From Pseudomonadota bacterium (GTDB taxonomy: Bacteria; Pseudomonadota; Alphaproteobacteria; Rhizobiales; Xanthobacteraceae): 12,993 bases of DNA. A model generated the notes under the pieces. That model searched no databases and was not told where the DNA came from. It saw only the letters and a program-made list of their open reading frames with translations. The stretch lies in NCBI GenBank assembly GCA_023431725.1, contig JAEYVN010000429.1, forward strand, positions 1 to 12,993, given 5' to 3'. Within the stretch, counting starts at the first letter, position 1. The number at the start of each line of letters is the position of its first letter. Made by a program: the position numbers and the translations under genes. This document shows, piece by piece, positions 6,486-12,993 of this stretch.

Positions 6486-7202
6486 GTGGCTGTGCAGGAG
6501 CGCGCGATCGTTCTGTTTTCAGGTGGGCAGGACTCCACCGTCTGCCTCGCCTGGGCGCTGGAACGTTTCGCAGAGGTCGAGACCGTCGGCTTCAGCTATG
6601 GTCAGCGTCACGCCGTGGAACTCGCCGTCCGCCCGGTGATCCGGGACAAGATGCGATTGATCAGGCCGGAATGGGATCAGCGCCTCGGCGACGACCACAT
6701 GATCGATCTTGCCGTTCTTGGCGAGATATCCGACACAGCCCTGACCCGCGATGTCGCCATCGACATGGCAGAGAGTGGCTTGCCGACGACCTTCGTCCCC
6801 GGCCGGAACCTGATGTTCCTGACCTTTGCCGGCGCGCTGGGCTATCGGCGGGGAGCCAAGAACCTGGTCGCCGGCATGTGCGAAACCGACTATTCCGGCT
6901 ATCCGGACTGCCGGGATGACACCATCAAGGCCATGCAGGTGGCTTTGACCCTTGGCATGGACCGCCGTTTTGTGGTGCATACGCCCCTGATGTGGATCGA
7001 CAAGGCCGCCACGTTCGCCCTCGCACATGAGTTGGGCGGGCAGGCGTTTCTGCAGCTGGTCGTCGAGGAGACTCATAGCTGCTATCTGGGGGATCGTTCG
7101 CAGCGCCATGATTGGGGCTATGGCTGCGGCGAATGTCCCGCCTGCCAATTGCGGGCGGCCGGTTTTGCGAAATGGAACGACGAATGCGGAAAGAGGCTAT
7201 GA
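6486..7202 (+). CDS. queC: 7-cyano-7-deazaguanine (preQ0) synthase QueC
   Basis: QueC converts 7-carboxy-7-deazaguanine plus ammonia to preQ0 using ATP, in the pathway to queuosine in tRNA. The 238-residue product has the ATP pyrophosphatase loop LFSGGQDST (10-18), then FSYGQRH and VPGRNLMFL. It also has C-terminal zinc ligands C199, C214, C217 and C220 (HSC...[13 protein letters not shown]). All family landmarks are present and length is normal. The start is ambiguous: GTG 6486 gives the usual short N-terminus and lies 2 bases after the previous stop, while TTG 6456 and GTG 6492 are alternatives. Its stop overlaps the ATG of the next membrane protein (ATGA at 7199-7202). The other queuosine genes (queD, queE, queF) are not in the window. 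Confidence 0.96.
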   Translation: MAVQERAIVLFSGGQDSTVCLAWALERFAEVETVGFSYGQRHAVELAVRPVIRDKMRLIRPEWDQRLGDDHMIDLAVLGEISDTALTRDVAIDMAESGLPTTFVPGRNLMFLTFAGALGYRRGAKNLVAGMCETDYSGYPDCRDDTIKAMQVALTLGMDRRFVVHTPLMWIDKAATFALAHELGGQAFLQLVVEETHSCYLGDRSQRHDWGYGCGECPACQLRAAGFAKWNDECGKRL

Positions 7203-7762
7203 ACAATGAGACGCGCCGCTGGCTCGAAGGCGCGCTGTTCTTTGTCCTGTTTTGCCTGACCATCCCGGCCGCCAATTGGCTGATCCAGAATGTCGGGACT
7301 GTATGCACCCGCAACGGCCCCTGTCTCATCCCGGTGGCACCCGGCCTGATGGCGCCCTCCGGCGTGCTGATGGTGGGGGCGGCCCTCGTGCTGCGGGATC
7401 TCGTGCAGCGGCGGCTTGGCTTTTTTGCATCCGTGGCGGCCATCCTGATTGGCGCAGCCCTGTCTGGCCTCCTTGCACCTCTGTCGCTCGTGACCGCGTC
7501 GGCGGCCGCCTACCTGCTGTCGGAGTTCTCCGACCTTGCCGTTTACACGCCGCTTCAGGAGCGCCGTTTCATGACCGCCGTGGTCGCCTCGAGCGTGGTC
7601 GGTCTGATTGTCGATTCCATCGTGTTCCTGTGGCTCGCCTTCGGCTCGCTGGAGTTCCTGGCCGGGCAGGTTGTTGGCAAAGGCTGGATGGTGCTGTTGT
7701 CGGTGCCGCTCATCATGTATTTGCGTCGGCGTGACCGTGCGATCGGGCTTGGACCGGCTTAA
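7199..7762 (+). CDS. VUT-family (DUF165) membrane protein, candidate queuosine-precursor transporter
   Basis: This integral membrane protein of 187 residues has about five or six predicted segments (near 11-29, 45-64, 75-93, 96-115, 126-150, 155-175). It shows VUT/YhhQ-family landmarks: [10 protein letters not shown] (65-74), the stretch [22 protein letters not shown] (99-120) and a later [21 protein letters not shown] with an aspartate in the membrane. YhhQ of E. coli imports preQ0/preQ1. Position directly after queC, with start and stop overlapping as ATGA, suggests the same substrate and coupled translation. The start ATG 7199 (AAGAGG upstream) is chosen over the longer frame from 7112, whose extension lies inside queC. 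A short periplasmic-type loop carries C36 and C42. The substrate is inferred from context and family. Confidence 0.75.
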   Translation: MNNETRRWLEGALFFVLFCLTIPAANWLIQNVGTVCTRNGPCLIPVAPGLMAPSGVLMVGAALVLRDLVQRRLGFFASVAAILIGAALSGLLAPLSLVTASAAAYLLSEFSDLAVYTPLQERRFMTAVVASSVVGLIVDSIVFLWLAFGSLEFLAGQVVGKGWMVLLSVPLIMYLRRRDRAIGLGPA

Positions 7763-7779
7763 TCCGTAATAGGACGACT

Positions 7780-8472
7780 ATGGGCGCTCTCGACGACCTC
7801 AAGAACATTACCACCGGCACGATCACGACGTTGCTGCTCAAGCGCGGCATCCGGCACAGCTGGATGACCGGGCCGATGCCGCTCGGGACCGGCGGAAAGC
7901 GTGTCGTCGGGCCGGCTTTCACCTTGCGTTTCGTGCCGGTGCGCGAAGACCTGGCGACGCCGGAAAGCTGGGGCAAGCCGATCTCGACCCGTGCCGCGAT
8001 CGAGGACATGCCGGAAGGTTGCATTGCCATTGCCGACGCCATGGGCGTGCAGAATGCCGGCATCTTCGGCGACATCCTGTGTATGCGCATGGTGAAGCGT
8101 GGCGTACAGGCGCTGGTGACCGACGGAGTCATGCGTGACAAGACCGGCGTCCTGAAAACGGGCTTGCCATTGTGGTGCTCTGGTATTGCGGCGCCGGCAT
8201 CAGTCAATGGGCTGACTTTCGTCGGCTGGAATGAGCCGATCGCGTGTGGCGGCTGCGCGATTTTCCCGGGTGACATCATCGTGGCCGATGACGACGGTGC
8301 GGTTGTGATCCCTCAGGCCTTGGTTGATGCCATTGCCAAGGAAGGGCTTGAGCACGAAGAATATGAGGAGTGGGTCGTCAGGGAGGTGGAGAAGGGGGTG
8401 AAGCTGCCCGGCCTTTACCCGATGAACGACGAAACCCGAAAGCGTTACGAAGCCGAACGGAAGAAGAAATAG
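7780..8472 (+). CDS. RraA-family protein (RNase activity regulator / HMG-aldolase-like)
   Basis: This family covers regulators of RNase E (E. coli RraA) and class II aldolases acting on 4-hydroxy-4-methyl-2-oxoglutarate or oxaloacetate. The 230-residue product shows the fold's main signatures: FGDILCMRMVKRGVQALVTDGVMRD with the Arg-Asp pair R119-D120 used by the aldolases for substrate and metal binding, and FPGDIIVADDDGAVVIP. A charged C-terminal tail ends in EAERKKK. It is longer than E. coli RraA (161 residues), as is common in rhizobial members. Sequence alone cannot decide between RNA regulator and aldolase; the intact R-D pair leans to an enzyme. It is 17 bases after the VUT gene, same direction. 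Confidence 0.85.
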   Translation: MGALDDLKNITTGTITTLLLKRGIRHSWMTGPMPLGTGGKRVVGPAFTLRFVPVREDLATPESWGKPISTRAAIEDMPEGCIAIADAMGVQNAGIFGDILCMRMVKRGVQALVTDGVMRDKTGVLKTGLPLWCSGIAAPASVNGLTFVGWNEPIACGGCAIFPGDIIVADDDGAVVIPQALVDAIAKEGLEHEEYEEWVVREVEKGVKLPGLYPMNDETRKRYEAERKKK

Positions 8473-8511
8473 CGCGGATCGCGCCCGCCACACGACCCGA
8501 CGAGGGCTTCC

Positions 8512-9339
8512 ATGTTTGGACTATCCAAACTGCTCGGCTTCTTCCTGTTGCCGTCCAATCTCCTGATTTTGCTGGCGTTGATCGGCATTCTGCTGATGGG
8601 CACGCGGTTCCGCAGGCTCGGGCAGGTGCTGACCATCGGCGCGATCTTGCTGCTCGCGATCATCGGCATTGCGCCTGTGGGTAATGCCCTGATGATGCCG
8701 CTCGAGGAGCGTTTCCCGAAATGGGATTCACGCGGCGGTTCACCGCATGGCATCATCGTCCTGGGCGGGGCGGTGTCGCCGGATGTGTCCGCCGCGCGCG
8801 GCGAGGTCGCCCTGAATGAAGCGGCCGAGCGCATGACGGTGATCGCGAAGCTGGCGCGCCAACATCCCAATGCAAAAATCGTCTTCACAGGTGGGAATGG
8901 CAGTTTGCTTGGCGGCGCCAGCGAGGCGGATCACGTCTCTGAGCTCTTTGAGTCATTCGGAATTGCGCGTGATCGCATCGTGCTGGAGGGCAAAGCCCGA
9001 AACACGATCGAGAATGCAAGCCTGACGAAAGCTCTGGTGAACCCGAAGCCGCAGGAACGGTGGCTGCTTGTGACCTCGGCCCATCACATGCCGCGCTCAG
9101 TCGGCATATTCCGCAAGGCTGGCTTCCCGGTCGAAGCTCATCCGGTCGATTTCCGGACCAGCGGGGTTGACGATCTTACCGTCTCCTTTGGATCAATCGC
9201 GGGCGGTCTGGGACGCGCAGACAATGCCGTTCGTGAGTGGGCCGGGCTGGTCGTTTATTGGTTCACCGGCGATAGCAGCGAGCTTTTTCCGGGTCCGCAG
9301 AATGAGGCGGCGCAAAGCGCCGAAAATCAGCGCCGCTGA
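8512..9339 (+). CDS. YdcF-family (DUF218/ElyC-like) membrane protein
   Basis: The 275-residue product has two hydrophobic segments at the N-terminus (about 8-30 and 37-58) followed by a DUF218 domain (about 78-235), likely facing the periplasm as in ElyC and SanA. Domain signatures: GIIVLGGAV (80-88), FTGGNG (125-130), ARNTIENA (162-169) and WLLVTSAHHMPRSVGIFRKAG (184-204). ElyC and SanA are linked to envelope and peptidoglycan integrity in enterobacteria; the biochemical activity is uncertain. The start ATG 8512 follows GAGGG with good spacing, 39 bases after the RraA gene. It is the last gene of the six-gene run. The stop lies in a perfect inverted repeat. Confidence 0.87.
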   Translation: MFGLSKLLGFFLLPSNLLILLALIGILLMGTRFRRLGQVLTIGAILLLAIIGIAPVGNALMMPLEERFPKWDSRGGSPHGIIVLGGAVSPDVSAARGEVALNEAAERMTVIAKLARQHPNAKIVFTGGNGSLLGGASEADHVSELFESFGIARDRIVLEGKARNTIENASLTKALVNPKPQERWLLVTSAHHMPRSVGIFRKAGFPVEAHPVDFRTSGVDDLTVSFGSIAGGLGRADNAVREWAGLVVYWFTGDSSELFPGPQNEAAQSAENQRR

Positions 9340-9363
9340 CAACGATTTTGGTCTGCGGCGCTG
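9328..9363 (+). terminator. Inverted repeat over the ydcF-like stop codon (possible terminator)
   Basis: CAGCGCCGC (9328-9336) pairs perfectly with GCGGCGCTG (9355-9363), and the loop includes the TGA stop. No T run follows, so intrinsic termination is doubtful. It marks the end of the six-gene run and may protect the 3' end of the transcript. Confidence 0.45.
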
Positions 9364-9429
9364 TCATGGTTACCAATTCGAAAAGATTTCGCTCCAAACT
9401 CCCATGCGGTGGGGTGAGGGGGCTATATC

Positions 9430-9606
9430 GTGTCGATCAATATCCGTGTGATCCCGGTCGAGGGCGTTACGGCGCTTCCGGACGTCGCCGAACTGCCCGA
9501 TGCAACGGACATTCGCGACAGGCGTGAATTGCAGCTTTTGAATATCGCTGCAGTGCTGGCTGTTTCGCTTGTGTCCTGCGCGTGGGTTCTGCTCGCGCTG
9601 GAATAG
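9430..9606 (+). CDS. Small single-span membrane protein (58 residues), unknown function
   Basis: I do not recognise this gene. GTG 9430 is preceded by a purine-rich ribosome site GAGGGGG (about 9415-9421) at good spacing. The 58-residue product has a polar, acidic N-terminal half (VEGVTALPDVAELPDATDIRDRR, no long hydrophobic stretch). This is followed by one clear membrane segment, LLNIAAVLAVSLVSCAWVLLAL (36-57), and then a terminal Glu, giving a C-terminally anchored layout. RDRRE just before the segment would favour the N-terminus in the cytosol. The stop is one base from the stop of the DUF599 gene on the other strand. It may follow the ydcF-like gene or have its own promoter in the 90-base gap. 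Reality rests on ribosome site and protein pattern, not on homology. Confidence 0.6.
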   Translation: MSINIRVIPVEGVTALPDVAELPDATDIRDRRELQLLNIAAVLAVSLVSCAWVLLALE

Positions 9607-9607
9607 C

Positions 9608-10288
9608 CTATTCTGACCGGATCGCGGTGCTGGCGTCGGATGCAAATTGGCGTGCCCACATCACCGCAAAGATCGCCGCTGTCGATATGAACAGCAGCCA
9701 GGGCGAAATGAACCAGCCGAGATAACCGAGCGCGAAGAAGAAAGCGCGCTGGCCGCGATTGAAATGCAGGCCGGCTGCCTCGCACAAGCGTCCGGTGCGA
9801 AGGGCGTGAAGCTTGGCTTCCTCCGTATCCTTCTCGGTCGACGGCGGCATCGAGCCGATCATGATGGAAACGTAGTTATAGAGGCGATAGGCCCAGGCGA
9901 ATTTGAAGAAGGCATAGACAAAGATCGTTGCCAGCCCGATGGTCTTGATCTCCCATTGCATCCGCGTGGTCGGAAAACCGAATGGCAGCGTGGAAACGAT
10001 GGTGGCCAGGTCCTCGGTCGAACGCAGCACGGTCAGCGTGCCGCCGATCGCGATCAGCGATGTCGAGGCGAAGAAGGCCGTGCCGTTCTGCAGGGATGCC
10101 ATGATCTGGGCATCGACCATGCGCATGTCGCGTTTCAGCATTTGCTGCATCCAGCCGCCGCGATAGTCGTGCATGCGTGAATTGAGCCCGTTGCGGCCAT
10201 GCTCGGTCAATTCCAGCAAAGCCGCGTAGCCCATCCAGGTCACGATAAAAAAAACGAGTGCGAACAGATCCAGATTGCTGAACAACAT
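9608..10288 (-). CDS. DUF599 membrane protein
   Basis: This predicted inner-membrane protein of 226 residues matches the DUF599 family pattern; function unknown. Hydrophobic segments are near 7-27 (FALVFFIVTWMGYAALL), 70-92, 112-138 (TIGLATIFVYAFFKFAWAYRLYNY) and 182-208. Conserved-looking polar stretches between them include MLKRDMRMVDAQIMASLQNGTAFFAST and FNRGQRAFFFALGYLGWF. Length is usual for the family. The start ATG 10288 has a weak AGAG upstream. It is convergent with the 58-residue gene (stops one base apart) and divergent from the rhodanese gene, sharing a 130-base intergenic region. Confidence 0.85.
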   Translation of the reverse strand: MLFSNLDLFALVFFIVTWMGYAALLELTEHGRNGLNSRMHDYRGGWMQQMLKRDMRMVDAQIMASLQNGTAFFASTSLIAIGGTLTVLRSTEDLATIVSTLPFGFPTTRMQWEIKTIGLATIFVYAFFKFAWAYRLYNYVSIMIGSMPPSTEKDTEEAKLHALRTGRLCEAAGLHFNRGQRAFFFALGYLGWFISPWLLFISTAAIFAVMWARQFASDASTAIRSE

Positions 10289-10384
10289 TATCGTGCTCTA
10301 TCGACGCGAGTCAGATCCTATTTTCGCGGATTGCCGCAGGCATGCCAACCCGATTGATTGAATTCAGCAACGGCGGCGATTTGG

Positions 10385-10390
10385 TATAAG
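10385..10390 (+). promoter_or_regulatory. Possible -10 element of the rhodanese gene
   Basis: TATAAG lies 28 bases upstream of the rhodanese ATG in the divergent intergenic region. A well-placed -35 is not clear: TTGAAT at 10358-10363 is 21 bases away, too far for a standard promoter. Listed as weak evidence only. Confidence 0.25.
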
Positions 10391-10418
10391 TTGCGGCATT
10401 AGCCTGGAGACCCGTGAT

Positions 10419-10826
10419 ATGCCTCAAGTCATCACCACCAGCGTCAAATCCCTTGTGGAGAAGGCAGAGACCGAAATCGAAAACCTGACCGTGGAGCAGG
10501 CGATCGGCCTGCATGGGCGGGACGATGTCGTGCTGGTCGACATCCGCGATATCCGCGAGCTGCAACGTGATGGCCGGGTGCCAGGCGCCTTTCACTGCCC
10601 CCGCGGCATGCTCGAATTCTGGATCGATCCGGCAAGCCCATATCATAAGGATGTCTTTGCCCAGGATAAGACATACGTCTTTTTCTGTGCGGGCGGCATG
10701 CGCTCGGCGCTGGCGGCACAGACCGCCAGGCATATGGGCCTGAAGCCGGTCGCCCATATCCGGGGCGGCTTTGGCGCCTGGAAGGCATCCGGCGGGCCGG
10801 TCGAGATGCCGGCGCCGAAGGCCTGA
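10419..10826 (+). CDS. Single-domain rhodanese-like sulfurtransferase
   Basis: This is a cytosolic sulfur-carrier type protein of 135 residues. One rhodanese domain spans about 22-125: DIRDIRE (41-47), GRVPGAFHCPRG (52-63) and the active loop CAGGMRS with the persulfide cysteine C90 (YVFFCAGGMRSALAA). It ends with HIRGGFGAWKASGG, the usual terminal motif. The six-residue active loop (C-A-G-G-M-R) fits sulfur transfer rather than phosphatase-like members. No signal peptide. The start ATG 10419 has GGAG 12 bases upstream. It is divergent from DUF599 and followed by a probable terminator. Donor and acceptor cannot be told. Confidence 0.92.
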   Translation: MPQVITTSVKSLVEKAETEIENLTVEQAIGLHGRDDVVLVDIRDIRELQRDGRVPGAFHCPRGMLEFWIDPASPYHKDVFAQDKTYVFFCAGGMRSALAAQTARHMGLKPVAHIRGGFGAWKASGGPVEMPAPKA

Positions 10827-10853
10827 GGCGCCATTCGTCCAGCGCATCATTCG

Positions 10854-10893
10854 CCCGACTGATCGAGGCGATCATTTCTTTTTGCTTGTCGGG
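10854..10893 (+). terminator. Probable terminator after the rhodanese gene, with nested outer stem
   Basis: TGATCG (10860-10865), loop AGG, CGATCA (10869-10874), then TTTCTTTTTGCTT: a short stem and T-rich tail. An outer pair CCCGAC (10854-10859) with GTCGGG (10888-10893) can close around it. It lies between the rhodanese and glutathione transferase genes, suggesting separate transcription or attenuation. Confidence 0.55.
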
Positions 10894-10932
10894 CCACGAG
10901 CGACGCATCAGAAATGCAACAGGGGATTTCAG

Positions 10933-11586
10933 ATGTCGCTCAAACTCATTCTCGGTAACAAGAATTATTCGTCCTGGTCCTTGCGGCCGTGGATTGCAAT
11001 GCGCCATGCCGGCATTGCCTTCGAGGAAGAAGTGATACCGCTCTATGAGCCGGGCAGTGCCGAGCGCATGGCGGCGTATTCACCATCCGGCAAGGTGCCG
11101 GTTCTCATCGACGGCGAGATGGTGATCTGGGAGTCGCTGGCGATCCTCGACCACATTGCCGAGCGCTTCCCCAAGGCGAAGTTGTGGCCGGCGGACCCCA
11201 AGGCGCGTGCCCATGCGCGCTCCATCGCCTCAGAGATGCACGCGGGCTTTCTTCCGCTGCGGAAGCTGTGTCCGATGAACATGCGCCGCGAAAGCCGCAA
11301 ACTCGACCTCACCGACGAGGTGGCAGCCAATGTTCGCCGCATCGAGCAGATCTGGACGGAATGCCGTCAGCGGTTCGGGGAAGGGGGACCGTTCCTGTTC
11401 GGGGATTTCGGCGCAGCGGACGCCATGTACGCGCCAATCGTCTCGCGCTTTGCGAGTTACGCGATCGGTGTCGGTGCCGCTGCCGAGGAATATATGACGT
11501 CGGTCATGGCCTTGCCCGCCTGGCATGAATGGCGCAATGCGGGAATTGCCGAAACATGGGTTATGCCCAACAACGAAGTCTGCTAG
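10933..11586 (+). CDS. Glutathione S-transferase family protein
   Basis: This is a cytosolic GST of 217 residues. The thioredoxin-like N-terminal domain (about 3-82) carries NYSSWSLRPW (11-20), with serines at the usual catalytic position. It also has the glutathione-site elements KVPVLIDG (54-61) and the E67-S68 pair (IWESLAILDHIAERFP). The helical C-terminal domain (about 90-210) includes FLFGDFGAADAMYAPIVSRF, the conserved N-capping/hydrophobic staple region. The substrate is unknown. The start ATG 10933 with AGGGGA upstream is chosen; the frame is open further upstream to 10771, but that part overlaps the rhodanese gene and has no family similarity. It lies 75 bases before the phospholipase D-like gene, with a large hairpin between. 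Confidence 0.92.
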   Translation: MSLKLILGNKNYSSWSLRPWIAMRHAGIAFEEEVIPLYEPGSAERMAAYSPSGKVPVLIDGEMVIWESLAILDHIAERFPKAKLWPADPKARAHARSIASEMHAGFLPLRKLCPMNMRRESRKLDLTDEVAANVRRIEQIWTECRQRFGEGGPFLFGDFGAADAMYAPIVSRFASYAIGVGAAAEEYMTSVMALPAWHEWRNAGIAETWVMPNNEVC

Positions 11587-11611
11587 AAATAGTTCCATCG
11601 GAACCCGCCCC

Positions 11612-11665
11612 GCATCGATGACGTTCATGTTGGCATCGCCTGCCAACCTGAACGAGACTCGATGC
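11612..11665 (+). promoter_or_regulatory. Long hairpin covering the start codon of the phospholipase D-like gene
   Basis: An outer stem GCATCGA (11612-11618) pairs with TCGATGC (11659-11665). After a small internal loop, CGTTCATGTTGGCA (11622-11635) pairs with TGCCAACCTGAACG (11641-11654) with one mismatch, around loop TCGCC. The right outer arm contains the ATG at 11662-11664. No T run follows, so it is not a typical terminator. It could hide the start codon in the mRNA, or be an intergenic palindromic repeat. Confidence 0.7.
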
Positions 11666-12993
11666 CCGCCTCCCTGCTTCGTGAAAACGACAATGTCTGG
11701 CGAATTGCGCATGCTAAACGCGCCGCAATGCTCGTCGATGGTGCGTCCTATTTCGGTGCGGTGCGCGAAAGCCTGCTGAGGGCGCAGCGTACCATTCATA
11801 TTGTCGGTTGGGATATCGACAGCCGGATGCGTCTTGTCGGGCCTAGCGGCCACGCTGATGATGGCTTTCCGGAGACGCTGGCGCAGTTCCTGTCCGCGCT
11901 GGTTGAGCGTCGTCCGGAACTCACCATTCATCTGCTGCTTTGGGATTTTTCGGTTCTCTACGCTCTCGAGCGGGAAATCTTTCCTTCTCTGGCGCTGAGC
12001 TGGAATACGCCTGATCAAATACGCTTCTGCCTTGACAATGATGTCCCGCTCGGTTGCTCGCAGCATCAGAAAATCGTCGTGGTCGATGATTGTGTGGCTT
12101 TTTCCGGCGGGCTCGATCTGACGATACGACGATGGGATACGCCGGATCATTGCATCGACAATGACCAAAGACGTGACCCCTACAATCGGAGCTATCGCCC
12201 GTTTCATGATGTGCAGGCGATCGTCGACGGAGAGGCCGCAGCCCTGCTTGGTGACCTTGCTCGCGATCGTTGGCGGCGGGCGGAATGCAGCGAACTTGCG
12301 AAGGTGACAGCCGAAACCGATTGCTGGCCGACCAGCGTCATTCCGGATTTTACCGACGTGCAGGTTGGTATCGCGCGGACAGTGCCTGCGTACAGCAACT
12401 CCAGGGAGGTGCGTGAGGTCGAGCGTCTTTTCATGACCATGATCGATGCCGCCGAGCGCACGATCTATATCGAAAACCAGTTCATGACGTCGTGCCCAAT
12501 CGCGCAACGTCTGGCCCATCGTCTCCGCCGCAAGAAGACGCTGGAGGCTGTTCTGGTTGCGCCGAACACACCGGAAACCTGGATTGAAGCGCATACGATG
12601 CGCAACGGACGGATTCGCTTCCAGGACATACTGCACAAGGCTGGCGTCAGTGAGCGCGTTCGCATTGTCTATCCGCAGGTGGCCGACGGCCAAAAGACTG
12701 TCGATACCATGGTCCATTCCAAGGTCATGATCGTTGACAATCGCTGGCTCCGGATCGGCTCCGCCAATCTCAACAATCGTTCGATGGGGGCGGACACAGA
12801 GTGCGACCTCGTCATCGAAGCGAAGACCGTTCAACAGAAAAAAACGATCGAGAATCTGCGAAACCGACTGCTCGGCGAACATTGCGGCGCAACAGCCGAC
12901 GATGTTGCGGAACTGATGGATGGCACGCATTCGATGGTGATCGTTGCCGATATCCTCGCTCGCAACGGGCATAGCCTGCGCCCCATCGAGGAC
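11662..12993 (+). CDS. Phospholipase D-superfamily protein (3' end cut by window edge)
   Basis: The frame is open from ATG 11662 through the window end (444 residues, no stop). It has two HxKx4D motifs of the phospholipase D superfamily: HQKIVVVDD (H135, K137, D142), followed by SGGLDLTIRRWDT, and HSKVMIVDN (H352, K354, D359), followed by GSANLNNRSMGADTECD. This two-motif layout, with IHIVGWDIDSRM near the start, is that of bacterial phosphatidyl hydrolases/transferases; some homologs carry a C-terminal VTT (DedA-like) membrane domain, which would lie outside the window. No signal peptide is seen. No upstream in-frame ATG, GTG or TTG exists before the TAG at 11590. The ribosome site is poor (CGAG), and the start lies in a hairpin. 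Likely role: phospholipid head-group hydrolysis or exchange (inference). Confidence 0.92.
   Translation, partial: MPASLLRENDNVWRIAHAKRAAMLVDGASYFGAVRESLLRAQRTIHIVGWDIDSRMRLVGPSGHADDGFPETLAQFLSALVERRPELTIHLLLWDFSVLYALEREIFPSLALSWNTPDQIRFCLDNDVPLGCSQHQKIVVVDDCVAFSGGLDLTIRRWDTPDHCIDNDQRRDPYNRSYRPFHDVQAIVDGEAAALLGDLARDRWRRAECSELAKVTAETDCWPTSVIPDFTDVQVGIARTVPAYSNSREVREVERLFMTMIDAAERTIYIENQFMTSCPIAQRLAHRLRRKKTLEAVLVAPNTPETWIEAHTMRNGRIRFQDILHKAGVSERVRIVYPQVADGQKTVDTMVHSKVMIVDNRWLRIGSANLNNRSMGADTECDLVIEAKTVQQKKTIENLRNRLLGEHCGATADDVAELMDGTHSMVIVADILARNGHSLRPIED

Noticed and set aside
11230..12972. 580-codon open frame on the minus strand
   Set aside because: It lies wholly antisense to the GST and phospholipase D-like genes, both of which have full motif sets. 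The translated product shows no family pattern. It arises from the codon bias of the sense genes.

Overview
This is an ordinary but densely packed piece of chromosome from a GC-rich alphaproteobacterium. It most probably belongs to the Rhizobiales, in or near the Bradyrhizobium/Rhodopseudomonas group. That placement rests on the style of the proteins (LipB, isovaleryl-CoA dehydrogenase, QueC, DUF599, RraA-like), the strong GC bias at third codon positions, and a perfect CtrA-type box (TTAA-N7-TTAA). It is an inference, because no ribosomal RNA or taxonomic marker is present.

Layout, left to right. The 3' end of lipB (lipoate biosynthesis) runs leftwards off the window. It is divergent from a tiny SpoA-domain (FliN-like) gene that has a CtrA-type box upstream. 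Next come a complete tRNA-Leu(GAG) with its own terminator and a gene-poor stretch of about 340 bases leading to mgtE (magnesium channel). A stand-alone isovaleryl-CoA dehydrogenase (leucine catabolism) follows, then a solo antitoxin-like HTH regulator with hairpins on both sides.

From 4834 to 9339 six genes run in the same direction with gaps of 39 bases or less, or with overlaps: two tandem aldo/keto reductases, queC (preQ0 synthesis), a VUT-family membrane protein overlapping queC by 4 bases, an RraA-family protein and a YdcF-family membrane protein. This looks like one transcription unit. The most readable functional pair is QueC (makes the queuosine precursor) with a VUT/YhhQ-type candidate precursor transporter.

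After this come an unlisted 58-residue single-membrane-span protein (9430-9606), meeting a DUF599 membrane protein tail to tail, a single-domain rhodanese divergent from DUF599, a glutathione S-transferase, and a phospholipase D-superfamily protein (two HKD motifs) that runs off the right end. The start codon of this last gene lies inside a long hairpin.

I found no mobile element, CRISPR array, prophage or defence island. No wholly new system is evident. The best leads are regulatory (the CtrA box, and the hairpin over the phospholipase start), the small membrane protein, the queC-VUT coupling, and the diverged cofactor pocket of the first aldo/keto reductase.
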